DNA of 22,479 nt, taken from DATGKD01 sp035294855 (GTDB taxonomy: Bacteria > Actinomycetota > Acidimicrobiia > Acidimicrobiales > UBA8190). Under the pieces are notes generated by a model. That model searched no databases. It was not told where the DNA came from and saw only the letters and a list, made by a program, of their open reading frames with translations. Shown in pieces: positions 8,656 through 17,770 of the stretch. The position numbers and the translations under genes are program-made. The DNA lies in the NCBI GenBank assembly GCA_035294855.1, contig DATGKD010000265.1, forward strand, positions 1 to 22,479, in the 5' to 3' direction. Each line of letters begins with the position of its first letter. Positions within the stretch are counted from its first letter, which is position 1.

Positions 8656-9052
8656 TGTCGCGGAGCCGCTGGGCGACCTCGGCGGCAGTCGCATCCTGGG
8701 GGACGCCCTGCATCATCATCAGCTTGGCCATGTCCCCCTCGACCTTGACCTTGCCGGCCATGAACGCCTGCATGCCCACCTGGGGGTTGCCGTCGACGAG
8801 GATCGCCTTGGCGGTGCCGTAGTCGAGCGTGACCTTGAGGTCGACCGGGTCGATGTGCCCCGTCTCGAGGTAGAGGGTGCCGTCGGTGGTGTCCATGTGG
8901 GCGTCCAGTGACCCTTCGCCGAACGGCACCTCGGTGATGACGAGGTTCATCTTCATCTGGTGGGGGACCGTCCCCGCGCGGCCCTCGTACTCCGAACGGA
9001 TCTTGCGCGCCTCGTCCACCCAGTCGTCGCTCAAGAACGGGTACTGCGCCAT
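8645..9052 (-). CDS. SCP2 sterol-binding domain protein
   Basis: A 135-aa protein consisting essentially of one SCP2 domain, a small lipid-binding fold. The pattern GSLDAHMDTTDGTLYLETG, then LKVTLDYGTAKAIL, then a Met-rich MQAFMAGKVKVEGDMAKLM stretch is typical of stand-alone bacterial SCP2 proteins. These are thought to carry acyl-CoA or sterol-like lipids. The ATG at 9052 is preferred because GGGAG lies 10 nt upstream and the conserved domain begins soon after. The frame is open further up to 9253, but that extension would be encoded by the CCGATGTG minisatellite and looks non-protein-like. The 3' end overlaps the convergent MFS gene by 11 bp. Confidence 0.88.
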   Translation of the reverse strand: MAQYPFLSDDWVDEARKIRSEYEGRAGTVPHQMKMNLVITEVPFGEGSLDAHMDTTDGTLYLETGHIDPVDLKVTLDYGTAKAILVDGNPQVGMQAFMAGKVKVEGDMAKLMMMQGVPQDATAAEVAQRLRDITA

Positions 9053-9083
9053 GTGCGGTCTGCTCCCTGTTGCTCCGGTTTGC

Positions 9084-9167
9084 CCGACGTGCCGATGTGT
9101 CCGATGTGCCGATGTGCCGATGTGCCGATGTGCCGATGTGTCCGATGTGTCCGATGTGTCCGATGTG
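9084..9167. repeat. Minisatellite CCGATGTG, ten units of mixed 8/9 bp spacing
   Basis: Ten units are seen: one variant CCGACGTG (9084-9091), then nine perfect CCGATGTG. Units at 9092, 9133, 9142 and 9151 carry an extra T and so are 9 bp; the others are 8 bp. The array lies 32 bp upstream of the SCP2 start on the minus strand, in a 228-bp gap (9053-9280). The rest of the gap holds a weak TATGGT (minus strand, 9215-9210) that could be a -10, and a 6-bp GGCGGG/CCCGCC inverted repeat (9201-9221). Confidence 0.95.
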
Positions 9168-9280
9168 CCGCTGCGCCCGGTGTCAACCGACCATGCTGCG
9201 GGCGGGCTCACCATACCCGCCGTGCCCGGATGGCGATCTTGGGTGTGGACCACCCGAAGGGCGTCCGTGGAAGGAGCGGC

Positions 9281-11707
9281 TCACAGGGAGCGCAGCGCCG
9301 CGGCGGGGCGGGACCTGGTCGAGGCGATCGCCGGTATCACGGCGAGCAGGTTCGCGACGACAAGGACGCCCGCTCCCAGTGCGGCCAGCAACCAGATCTG
9401 GATCGAGGCGACCGGCACGACACCCAGGTTGGTGGCGAACGCCCTCCAGACGGCCACGCCCGCGATGACCCCCAGTGGGACGCCGATGACGATGCCCACT
9501 GCGGCGACGGTCGTCGCCTGCCAGCACACCGCCGCGCCCAGCTGGCTCCGGACGAAGCCGAGCGCCTGCAGCAGGCCGATCTCGCGCCGGCGCCGGGTCA
9601 CGCTCACGACGAGAAGGTGTGCCAGCGTCGCCGCCCCGAACACCCCCAACATGGCACCCAGGATCAAGGGGAAGTTCACCGCCTCCCCGAAGTTCACGAG
9701 CGATGTTGGGGTGATTGGACCTCGCGCCGCGAACGGGTATTCGTGGAGATAGTGGGCGACGGCCGCCTCGCCCTCGGGACCGGGCACGGCGCTGGCCAGC
9801 ACAGCGATAGGGAGGTGCTGGCCGAACGCTCTCCGGCAGGATGCCTGCGACGGTCCCGACGGGCACACGTTGCGTTCGAAACCGGCGATGGTGAGAGCGC
9901 CACCCGTGCCGAGGCCCCCGCTTCCCACGTCGCTCGGAATGGCGACGCGCGCGACCACCCGGTAGGAGGCGGTGTGCGCGCCTCCGGACGGCAGCTGCAC
10001 GGTCACCGGGATGACCGAGCCGATATGGACGCCCAACCGGTGCATCGTCGTGGTGCCGAGCGCGATCTGGTCGTCGCTCGCGGGGAACCGGCCGTCGATC
10101 GTCGAGATGAGGACCGGACCTCGGATCGGCGTCAACGCCACCATGAGGATCTCCGTCTTTCGGACCGAGATCTCCTGTGGCGCGCCGATCATGACGCGGG
10201 AGATGGCGCTGTCGTGCTGCAGGGCATCGAGCACGGTGGCGTTCTCCTGTTGGGCGGCGGGGCCGAAGCCGCTGAAGAAGATCTGGTAGTCGTCCCCGTA
10301 CAGCGCGGGCGTGGAGGTCAGGTGCGAAAGGCTGGACCCGAAGACAGCCGTGCCGACCAGTGCCGTCACCGCCACGACGGTGCCCAACATCGCCGTGCCC
10401 ACCGGGACCGTCGCCCGGCCGCGGCCGCGCTCCACGGCACGGCGGACCCCCACCACCGCCGCGGGTGGTGCGCCCGCGGCGGCGAGCTGGGTGACGAGCA
10501 CCGACGGTCGTGATCTCGGTTCCTGGTCTTGCGCGCGCTGGACGCGGCTGGCGCGCAGTGCCGGCCACACGCCGAGCAGGACGACCTCGACGACGAGGGC
10601 GAGCGCGCCGAGCAACAGGACCATCGGGTCGAACGCGAGCCCGGTGGACGGTTCGGCGACTCGGGCCTCGCCCACCGGCGTGAGCGGCGAGAGCACGAAG
10701 GCGAGCACCATTGCCCCGATCGCACCGGTGAGCGCCACCGCCGAGGTGCGCCCCATGGCGAGGAGGGCGAGCTGGTTGGGCGACGCGCCAAGTGCGGCCA
10801 TCGTCGGATACTCCTCGCTCTCCACGATGTTCTGGCGGGCGAGTGCCTGGGCCATCACCGCCACTCCGGCGAGGCCCGCCAGCACGGCGAGAACCCACCA
10901 TCCGACCGCCTGGGGGTGGATGGAGCCCTGCACCGAGGCAGCCGGGCCGTCCTGGTTGAACGTCGACAGGGCACCGAGGGCCGCGGCGTCGCTCTCGAAG
11001 CGGGGGATGTCGTCCGCGCCATGGCGCAGTCGCACGTAGTACGACGGGAAGACCACGGTCCTCGGTGCGAGGGAGCGGGAGAACGCCGCCGTCGTATAGA
11101 TGTCGTACGTGGTCGTGCCGCCCGACGGGAATTCCGATTCGGAGGCTTCGATCCCCACCACCCGCATCGCGACCGTCGGCCCTTGTGGGGGGACCGGGGC
11201 GCTCGTATTGCTGAAGAGAGCCGCCGCTTGCGACGGGGTGTAGAACGGGATGTGGATCACCGTGCCGACGTGCACGCCGTTGTCGCGCTGCAGCGTGAAC
11301 GACGCCAGCACCTCGTCCGGCTTCGAGTCGTCGGGCAGACGACCAGAGACGAGCTTCGCGACCCTGGGCAGGTCGGCTGCCGCGATCGCCTCGACACTGA
11401 AGTTCAGGTTCGAGTTGATGGGGTGGGTGCAGTCGCAGGTGGGCTGGCCGCTGGGCCAATTCGGCGAGTCGACGACCCTGGCGACCTCGGGCAGCTTGGC
11501 GAGACCCGGCAGCGGCGTGGCATTGAACGCGCCGGCGTCGAACCCGTACGCGGCGACGAAACGCGGGAACGCGGTCGCCGTCCGCCGCCCGGCCGCGGTC
11601 GCCGCCAGGACGAGGCCGCCGACGAGCGCGATCAGCGCGGCGAGCGCGAGCCACGAGCGCCATCGGCGACGCGCCTCGGCTCGGAACAACAGGCCGACTG
11701 CCCCCAC
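9281..11707 (-). CDS. FtsX/MacB-type ABC transporter permease, no ATPase nearby
   Basis: An 808-aa permease with duplicated FtsX-like architecture. The N-terminal TM is at about 19-38 and is followed by a large extracytoplasmic domain (about 40-265). TMs lie at about 269-290, 320-340 and 362-382, then one at about 437-457. A second external domain (about 460-675) is followed by three TMs (about 680-703, 730-752, 771-793). RRREIGLLQALGFVRSQL (707-724) is the hallmark cytoplasmic FtsX motif. Such permeases work with an ABC ATPase in extracting lipids or proteins from the membrane or in mechanotransmission; none is encoded in this window. A CDC pair lies at 91-93, and cysteines at 615 and 624 in the second external domain may form a disulfide. 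The GTG start has a perfect AAGGAGG 4 nt upstream. Confidence 0.9.
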   Translation of the reverse strand: MGAVGLLFRAEARRRWRSWLALAALIALVGGLVLAATAAGRRTATAFPRFVAAYGFDAGAFNATPLPGLAKLPEVARVVDSPNWPSGQPTCDCTHPINSNLNFSVEAIAAADLPRVAKLVSGRLPDDSKPDEVLASFTLQRDNGVHVGTVIHIPFYTPSQAAALFSNTSAPVPPQGPTVAMRVVGIEASESEFPSGGTTTYDIYTTAAFSRSLAPRTVVFPSYYVRLRHGADDIPRFESDAAALGALSTFNQDGPAASVQGSIHPQAVGWWVLAVLAGLAGVAVMAQALARQNIVESEEYPTMAALGASPNQLALLAMGRTSAVALTGAIGAMVLAFVLSPLTPVGEARVAEPSTGLAFDPMVLLLGALALVVEVVLLGVWPALRASRVQRAQDQEPRSRPSVLVTQLAAAGAPPAAVVGVRRAVERGRGRATVPVGTAMLGTVVAVTALVGTAVFGSSLSHLTSTPALYGDDYQIFFSGFGPAAQQENATVLDALQHDSAISRVMIGAPQEISVRKTEILMVALTPIRGPVLISTIDGRFPASDDQIALGTTTMHRLGVHIGSVIPVTVQLPSGGAHTASYRVVARVAIPSDVGSGGLGTGGALTIAGFERNVCPSGPSQASCRRAFGQHLPIAVLASAVPGPEGEAAVAHYLHEYPFAARGPITPTSLVNFGEAVNFPLILGAMLGVFGAATLAHLLVVSVTRRRREIGLLQALGFVRSQLGAAVCWQATTVAAVGIVIGVPLGVIAGVAVWRAFATNLGVVPVASIQIWLLAALGAGVLVVANLLAVIPAIASTRSRPAAALRSL

Positions 11708-11710
11708 GGC

Positions 11711-11760
11711 ACCTCCTTCGTTCCAGTGTCGCTGATCGGGCTACCGCCGACCAAGGAGGT
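11711..11760 (-). promoter_or_regulatory. Possible RBS-sequestering hairpin of the permease mRNA
   Basis: The Shine-Dalgarno AAGGAGGT (minus strand, 11718-11711) has a perfect 8-nt complement ACCTCCTT (minus strand, 11760-11753) upstream, with a 34-nt loop. If transcription begins upstream of 11760, the two can pair and hide the ribosome-binding site. Outer bases around 11763-11769 can also pair with the CC and GTG at 11705-11709. No promoter position was identified, so it is unproven that the upstream arm is transcribed. Confidence 0.35.
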
Positions 11761-11794
11761 CACCCGGTGTGGCGCCCGGGTGCCAGCACGCCGT

Positions 11795-11800
11795 TAGCAT
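11795..11800 (+). promoter_or_regulatory. -10 element TAGCAT for the esterase-gatCAB operon
   Basis: TAGCAT ends 6 nt before the GTG at 11807. This is the spacing expected when transcription starts on the first base of the start codon. No Shine-Dalgarno precedes the GTG, which supports a leaderless mRNA. Confidence 0.55.
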
Positions 11801-11806
11801 TCCGAC

Positions 11807-12598
11807 GTGACCGCCCCTGTTCTTCCCGGAGCCGAGCCCTTCTCACACCGTGCCGGCCGAGCCGGGGTGCTGGTGCTGCACGGGTTCACGGGCAACCCCC
11901 AGTCCCTGCGGCCCGTGGCCGAAGCGCTCGCCGCCGACGGGTTCACGGTCGAGCTGCCGCTGTGGCCCGGCCATGGGACCGCGATCGAGGACATGCTCGC
12001 CACGACGTGGTCCGACTGGCGAAACGCCGCTGAGGCCGCCTACACCGAGCTGGCGGGGCGCTGCGACGAGGTCGCCCTGTTCGGGCTGTCCATGGGCGGC
12101 ACGTTGGCGTGCTGGCTGGCCGAGCACCATCCCGAGATCAAGGGCATCGCGGTGGTGAACCCGTTCGTCGAACCGCCGGCCGAGGACTTCCGCGCCGTGC
12201 TGCGGGGTGCGCTCGAGACGGGAACAGCGGTCGCCCCCGCCGTCGGCTCCGACATCGCCAAGGAGGGCGCCGAGGAGCTCGCGTATCCGGGGACGCCGAT
12301 CGCGCCCGTGCTGTCGCTGTTCGAGGGCATCGACGACGTGGCCGCCCACCTCGGCGACCTCGCCTGCCCGGTGCTCCTCCTGTCGAGCCGCAACGACCAC
12401 GTGGTCCCGTCGTCCTCCGGCGACTTCCTCGAGGCGCATGCGTCGGGGCCGGTGGAGCGGGTCTGGCTCGAACGCAGCTACCACGTGGCGACCCTCGACC
12501 ACGACGCCCCTGTCGTGATCGAGCGCGCCGTCGCGTTCGCCCGCGCCGTGCTCGGCCAGGAATCGGGCGACCGGTCGGTGGTGGGGAAGGCGGGCTGA
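11807..12598 (+). CDS. Alpha/beta hydrolase, Est30-type carboxylesterase
   Basis: A 263-aa serine hydrolase of the Est30 / monoacylglycerol-lipase-like group. The oxyanion-hole motif HGFTG is at 25-29, and LWPGHGT follows at 52-58. The nucleophile elbow GLSMGG has S95. The other triad members fit D197 in SSRNDHVVP and H226 in SYHVATLDHD. This spacing is very close to what I recall for Geobacillus Est30. The natural substrate is probably a medium-chain or short-chain ester, but it cannot be fixed from sequence. The gene starts with a GTG directly behind a TAGCAT -10. Its TGA overlaps the gatC ATG, so it is the first gene of a translationally coupled operon with gatCAB, an unexpected pairing. 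Confidence 0.9.
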   Translation: MTAPVLPGAEPFSHRAGRAGVLVLHGFTGNPQSLRPVAEALAADGFTVELPLWPGHGTAIEDMLATTWSDWRNAAEAAYTELAGRCDEVALFGLSMGGTLACWLAEHHPEIKGIAVVNPFVEPPAEDFRAVLRGALETGTAVAPAVGSDIAKEGAEELAYPGTPIAPVLSLFEGIDDVAAHLGDLACPVLLLSSRNDHVVPSSSGDFLEAHASGPVERVWLERSYHVATLDHDAPVVIERAVAFARAVLGQESGDRSVVGKAG

Positions 12599-12902
12599 TG
12601 GGACACGAGCCCCACTTGACGCGGGAGGACGCGGCCTACGTGGCGCGTCTGGCGCGCATCGCGCTGACCGACGCCGAGCTCGACACGTTCGCGGGCCAGC
12701 TCGCCACCGTGCTCGAGCACGCCGCCGCCGTGGCCGCCCTCGACACGAGCGGCGTGGCCCCGACCGCGCACCCTCTGCCGTTGCGCAACGTCATGCGTGC
12801 CGACGAGCCCGGGCCCTCACTCGACCGCGCGGAGGTGCTCGCCATGGCGCCCGCTGCGGAGGACGGCCGGTTTCGGGTGCCGCGCATCCTCGGCGAGGCC
12901 CC

Positions 12903-12906
<4 letters not shown>
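12598..12906 (+). CDS. gatC: Asp-tRNA(Asn)/Glu-tRNA(Gln) amidotransferase subunit C
   Basis: A 102-aa subunit that stabilises the GatA-GatB complex. The typical order of blocks is visible: an N-terminal helix with LTREDAAYVARLARIAL, a central helix around FAGQLATVLEHAAAVAALDTSGV, the PTAHPLPLRNVMRADEP segment and a C-terminal DGRFRVPRIL. The ATG overlaps the esterase stop (TGATG), and GGGGAAGG at 12583-12590 provides a Shine-Dalgarno at 7 nt. The stop overlaps the gatA GTG (GTGA). Length and motifs are normal for the family. Confidence 0.96.
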
Positions 12907-14410
<1,504 letters not shown>

Positions 14411-14414
<4 letters not shown>

Positions 14415-15886
14415 GGGTGCCTGTCTCGCCTGCGTCCGACTCGTCCGACCCCGCTGGCGGCGCCTACGAGCCGGTCATCGGCCTCGAGGTCCACTGCGAG
14501 CTGAGGACGCTCACCAAGCTGTTCTGCAGCTGCCGGAACGCCTTCGGCGACGAGCCGAACACCAACGTGTGTCCCGTTTGCCTCGGCCTGCCCGGGTCGC
14601 TGCCCGTCCTGAACGTACGGGCGGTCGAGTACGCCATGCGGATCGGGAGCGCCCTGCACTGCGAGGTGAAGCCGTCGATCTTCCACCGGAAGAACTACTT
14701 CTATCCGGACATGCCGAAGGACTATCAGGTCAGCCAGTACGACCAGCCGATCAACGTGGGGGGCTGGCTCGAGCTGGCGGACGGCAGCCGCGTGGGTATC
14801 GTGCGCGCCCACCTCGAGGAGGACACCGGCAAGACGACCCATGTCGGCGGCGGCGGCCGTATCCACGACGCCGGTCATGCGTTGGTCGACTACAACCGCG
14901 CCGGCGTGCCACTCGTCGAGATCGTCTCGGCACCGGACATCCGCTCGTCTTCGCAGGCCCGCGCCTACGCCACGGAGCTGCGCGCCATCCTCGTCGCCTC
15001 CGGTGCATCCGACGGCCGCATGGAGGAGGGCTCCATGCGCGTCGACGCCAACGTGTCCATCCGGCCCTCGGGCACGTCCGAGCTCGGTACCCGGTGCGAG
15101 ATCAAGAACCTCAATTCGATCCGGTCCCTGGGCCGCGCCATCGAGTTCGAGATCGCCCGCCAGAGGGAACTGCTAGAGGGCGGCGACAAGGTCGCCCAGC
15201 AGACGCGCCACTGGGACGAAGAGCGGGGCGAGACGGTCGCCCTCCGGTCCAAGGAGGAGGCCTTCGACTACCGGTACTTCCCCGAACCCGACCTCGTCCC
15301 CGTCGCCCCCGACCCGTCGTGGCAATCGGAGGTGGCGGGATCGCTCGGCCCCATGCCCGCGGAGCGTCGCGGCCGCCTCGCCGCCCTGCTGGGCCCGGGC
15401 ACACCGACCGGGTCCGACGCGGACCAGATCGCCACGGTTGTCGAGCACGGCCTCGACTCCCTCGTCGTCTCGGCTGCCGAGGCGGGCGTCGCCCCTGACC
15501 TCGCCCTGCGACGCACGGCCAACGAAGCCGCCGCCCACTCCGAGCGCGCCCGCGAGCTGTCGTCGAATGCCTACGTCGCACTCCTGCGTCTCGAGCAGGG
15601 CGGCCAACTGTCGGCAACCCAGTCCAAAGAGGTGCTCGCCGACATGCTCGAGCACGGCGGAGAACCTTCCGACATCGCACGTCGCAAAGGGTTCGAAGCG
15701 CTCGGCGCCGATTCGCTCTCCTCGGTGGTCGCCGAGGTCGTCGCGGCGCACCCCGACGAGTTCGATCGCTACAAGGGCGGCGACGACAAGCTGACAGGCT
15801 TCTTCGTCGGCGAGGTCATGAAGGCCACGAAGGGGAAGGCGAACGGCAAGCAGGTGACCGAGGAACTGCGCCGCCTGCGCGGCTAG
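14411..15886 (+). CDS. gatB: Asp-tRNA(Asn)/Glu-tRNA(Gln) amidotransferase subunit B
   Basis: A 491-aa subunit that binds the misacylated tRNA, phosphorylates its acyl group and receives ammonia from GatA. The start of the cradle domain shows VIGLEVHCEL (22-31). A four-cysteine zinc site follows, with C39-x-C41 and C54-x2-C57. The kinase-like region holds FHRKNYFYPDMPKDYQ and the Asp-rich RVDANVSIRP. A helical domain and a C-terminal YqeY-like tail (about 345-491) complete the protein, with the late GFFVGEVMKATKGKA block. The GTG start overlaps the gatA stop. The presence of GatCAB implies that Gln-tRNA and/or Asn-tRNA is made by the indirect route in this organism. Confidence 0.97.
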
Positions 15887-15952
15887 GTCCCGCCTCCTCC
15901 ACCGACTGCAGACTGACTGTCACTGTCACAACCTTCTGGCACCCTTCATGTC

Positions 15953-17185
15953 ATGCCGAGCTCGCTGCACCGGCTCACGAAGGAAGCGGCGGACTTCGTC
16001 GCTCGTTTCGATCCTGACTGCATGACGACCGCGCAGGTCGCGGATGCGTACCGGAGCGCGTGCGAGCTCGAGCGTTATGCGCAATCCATCAAGGTGCTCG
16101 CGGCGCCGCGAGCAGCAGACGCCACGGTGTGGACCGACGAGGGCCACCGCTCGGCTGCCGAATGGATGGCCGCACAAGGTCAGGTGTCGGTCGGTGATGC
16201 CGTCGCCACCTTGGAGACCGGCCGGCGCCTGCGCGACCTCGACACAGTGAGCGACGCGGTGCGAAACGGGGAGCTGTCGGCCTCTCAGGCCAAAGCCATC
16301 GCCCAAGCGGCGGCGCACCGGCCCGAGTCCCAGGAAGAGTTGTTGGAGGCGTCCAAGGCCCACACCATGGCCGGCCTGAAGGCCGCGTGCCGACGGGTGC
16401 TCGCCCGGCGCGCGTCGGCCGCCGAGGAGAACGAGCGCTATAACGCCATCCACGCGCGGCGTTGCTTCCGCCACTGGAGCGACGCCGACGGGGCGTTCTG
16501 TGGAGAATTCACGCTCACCCCGGACGCCGGTGCCCGACTGCTCGCCGCGGTCGAGGCACGCGCCAACCACTTCTTCGACGAGGCCCGCAAGGGCGGCCGG
16601 GAGGAACCCGCCGGAGCCTATCGAGCCGATGCGCTCGTCGACTTGGTCGCCGGCGCCCGCTCCGAGGGATCGAAACGCCCACGCACCGAGATGACGATCG
16701 TCGTGTCGGCCGAGGCCTTGCAGCGCGGACATGTCGAAGGCGCTGAGACATGTGAGATACGGGGCGTGGGTCCCGTCCCGGTAGCCACGGCGCGCGAGGC
16801 CCTGTCCGAGGCGTTCCTGAAGTTGGTCGTCACGAAGAGCCAAGACATCGCGACCGTTTGCCACGCGGGGCGAACCATCCCCGCATCGCTTCGCACCGCC
16901 CTCGAAGTTCGTGACCCGATCTGTGTCGTTCCGGGCTGTGACACCGCCCTCGGCCTCGAGATCGACCACTTCGACACGCCGTTTGCCGGCGGTGGCGAAA
17001 CGCGGATCGACAACCTCGCTCGGCTCTGCCGGTTCCACCACCGGCAGAAGACCTACAGCGGCTACGAGTTGAAGGGTGCCCCGGGCGCCTGGGTGTGGGA
17101 GCCTCCCGAGCCGTTCGAATCCCCGAGCCTGGTGGGAGTGGGCTCGGCGAATTCATCACCGGACAACCTGTTCGACTCGAGCTGA
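15953..17185 (+). CDS. DUF222 / HNH endonuclease domain protein (13E12-like)
   Basis: A 410-aa protein with the two-part layout of the actinobacterial 13E12 repeat family. The helical DUF222 region (about 15-290) includes SAAEWMA, GELSASQAKAIAQAA and the GEFTLTPDAGARLLAAVEA block. It is followed by an HNH nuclease motif with C324/C329, DH (338-339), N354 and H362/H363. These proteins are abundant in actinobacterial genomes and are suspected to be mobile or repeat-associated, but their role is not established. The HNH core residues are all present, so nuclease activity is possible. A 66-bp gap separates it from gatB and contains a short GACT/CTGTCA tandem but no recognisable -10. A Shine-Dalgarno is not evident. 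It is convergent with the small gene at 17218-17595. Confidence 0.88.
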   Translation: MPSSLHRLTKEAADFVARFDPDCMTTAQVADAYRSACELERYAQSIKVLAAPRAADATVWTDEGHRSAAEWMAAQGQVSVGDAVATLETGRRLRDLDTVSDAVRNGELSASQAKAIAQAAAHRPESQEELLEASKAHTMAGLKAACRRVLARRASAAEENERYNAIHARRCFRHWSDADGAFCGEFTLTPDAGARLLAAVEARANHFFDEARKGGREEPAGAYRADALVDLVAGARSEGSKRPRTEMTIVVSAEALQRGHVEGAETCEIRGVGPVPVATAREALSEAFLKLVVTKSQDIATVCHAGRTIPASLRTALEVRDPICVVPGCDTALGLEIDHFDTPFAGGGETRIDNLARLCRFHHRQKTYSGYELKGAPGAWVWEPPEPFESPSLVGVGSANSSPDNLFDSS

Positions 17186-17186
17186 A

Positions 17187-17218
17187 GCCGCGAGGCACGC
17201 GCCGCTCCGACCTCGGGC
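17187..17218. terminator. Hairpin between convergent genes, possible bidirectional terminator
   Basis: GCCGCGAGG (17187-17195) pairs with CCTCGGGC (17211-17218), giving 8 bp with one bulged G and a 15-nt loop. It fills the 32-bp gap between the stops of the DUF222-HNH gene and the minus-strand gene. No U-tract is present on either side. Confidence 0.33.
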
Positions 17219-17595
17219 TACGTGTCGGACGCCCTCCGGAATCTGTCGAGGTGGTCGTGTCCCTGCTGGATCATGCCCAGGCAAGCGCTCGCCAACGCCG
17301 CCTCACGGCGCCCGGTCGCGTCGGCCATTCGCCTGAAGGCGAACGCGGCGTTGCGAAAGACGTGCAACGCCGCCAGCAATTCCGCATCCGCCTCCGTGTG
17401 CCGCCCTGTGGTGTCAGGTGGCTCAGGGGCGTCGCGGAGGGCGCCGAGCATGCGGGTGACTCGGGCCACCAACTCGTCGGCTGCGGGTCGCTCCGATCCC
17501 GCCCGCCGCCCCCGGGCCAGCGAGGACTCCACCCGCTCCACCAGCGCTAGGACAGCATCTATCTCCCCGTCGGGAGCTCCGGCGCACGCTGTCAT
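17218..17595 (-). CDS. Small hypothetical protein, helical
   Basis: I do not recognise this 125-aa protein. It is likely real because the frame has very high third-position GC and a balanced acidic and helical composition. The predicted structure is mostly alpha-helical, with amphipathic runs such as EIDAVLALVERVESSLARG and AELLAALHVFRNAAFAFRRMA. It has no signal peptide or membrane segment. The ATG at 17595 is preferred because codon bias weakens upstream, although an in-frame ATG at 17637 would add 14 residues. It is convergent with the DUF222-HNH gene and divergent from the phosphate symporter. The shared upstream region holds the PHO-box-like array, so phosphate control of this gene too is conceivable. 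Confidence 0.6.
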   Translation of the reverse strand: MTACAGAPDGEIDAVLALVERVESSLARGRRAGSERPAADELVARVTRMLGALRDAPEPPDTTGRHTEADAELLAALHVFRNAAFAFRRMADATGRREAALASACLGMIQQGHDHLDRFRRASDT

Positions 17596-17662
17596 CGGTC
17601 GTCTGCGATCTGTCTGCAATTCCCAGGCTGGGGCCATCCTCGGGGCCGGCAGGGACCGTTCT

Positions 17663-17706
17663 GTTTACCAAACGTTCACGCGTTGTTCGCGAATCGATTA
17701 CCCCGA
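17663..17706 (+). promoter_or_regulatory. PHO-box-like array: four 11-bp-phased GTTCACC-type units
   Basis: Four heptamers start exactly 11 bp apart: GTTTACC (17663), GTTCACG (17674), GTTCGCG (17685) and GATTACC (17696), each followed by a 4-bp spacer. This matches the architecture of PhoP boxes known from Streptomyces (direct repeats of GTTCACC plus 4 nt) and, in phasing, the E. coli pho box. The array lies directly upstream of a phosphate:H+ symporter gene. TTACCT at 17720-17725 is a possible -10, giving a leader of roughly 40 nt to the chosen start. The rest of the gap 17596-17770 shows only small palindromes that overlap the array (TTCGCGAA 17686-17693, ATCGAT 17693-17698). Confidence 0.62.
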
Positions 17707-17770
17707 AATGGCCGGGGAGTTACCTCGTCCTGGAATGCTCCCGGTGGCGGATCAGGAGGGGGAGACGAGG

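Noticed and set aside
9053..9253. N-terminal extension of the SCP2 protein through the minisatellite
   Set aside because: The extension would be simple repeats of SDT and HRHIGTSA type. A Shine-Dalgarno and conserved start at 9052 fit better. Kept only as a possibility in the findings.
9168..9280. Terminator after the permease gene (GGCGGG/CCCGCC, 9201-9221)
   Set aside because: Only 6 bp with a 9-nt loop and no U-tract; too weak to call as its own feature.
9183..11663. Minus-strand open frame of 826 codons in a second frame of the permease
   Set aside because: It is an Arg/Gly-rich out-of-frame reading of the FtsX-like permease. The other frame has TMs, the FtsX motif and a perfect Shine-Dalgarno.
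11767..12033. GTG-started 88-codon frame with AAGGAGG 7 nt upstream, overlapping the esterase
   Set aside because: The AAGGAGG is explained as one arm of the inverted repeat with the permease ribosome-binding site. The product is Arg-rich and overlaps the N-terminus of a clear hydrolase in another frame.
17222..17707. The 5' part of the open frame running into the phosphate symporter
   Set aside because: It lies antisense to the small minus-strand gene and across the PHO-box-like array, and shows no transporter homology. Start signals are at 17708-17801.
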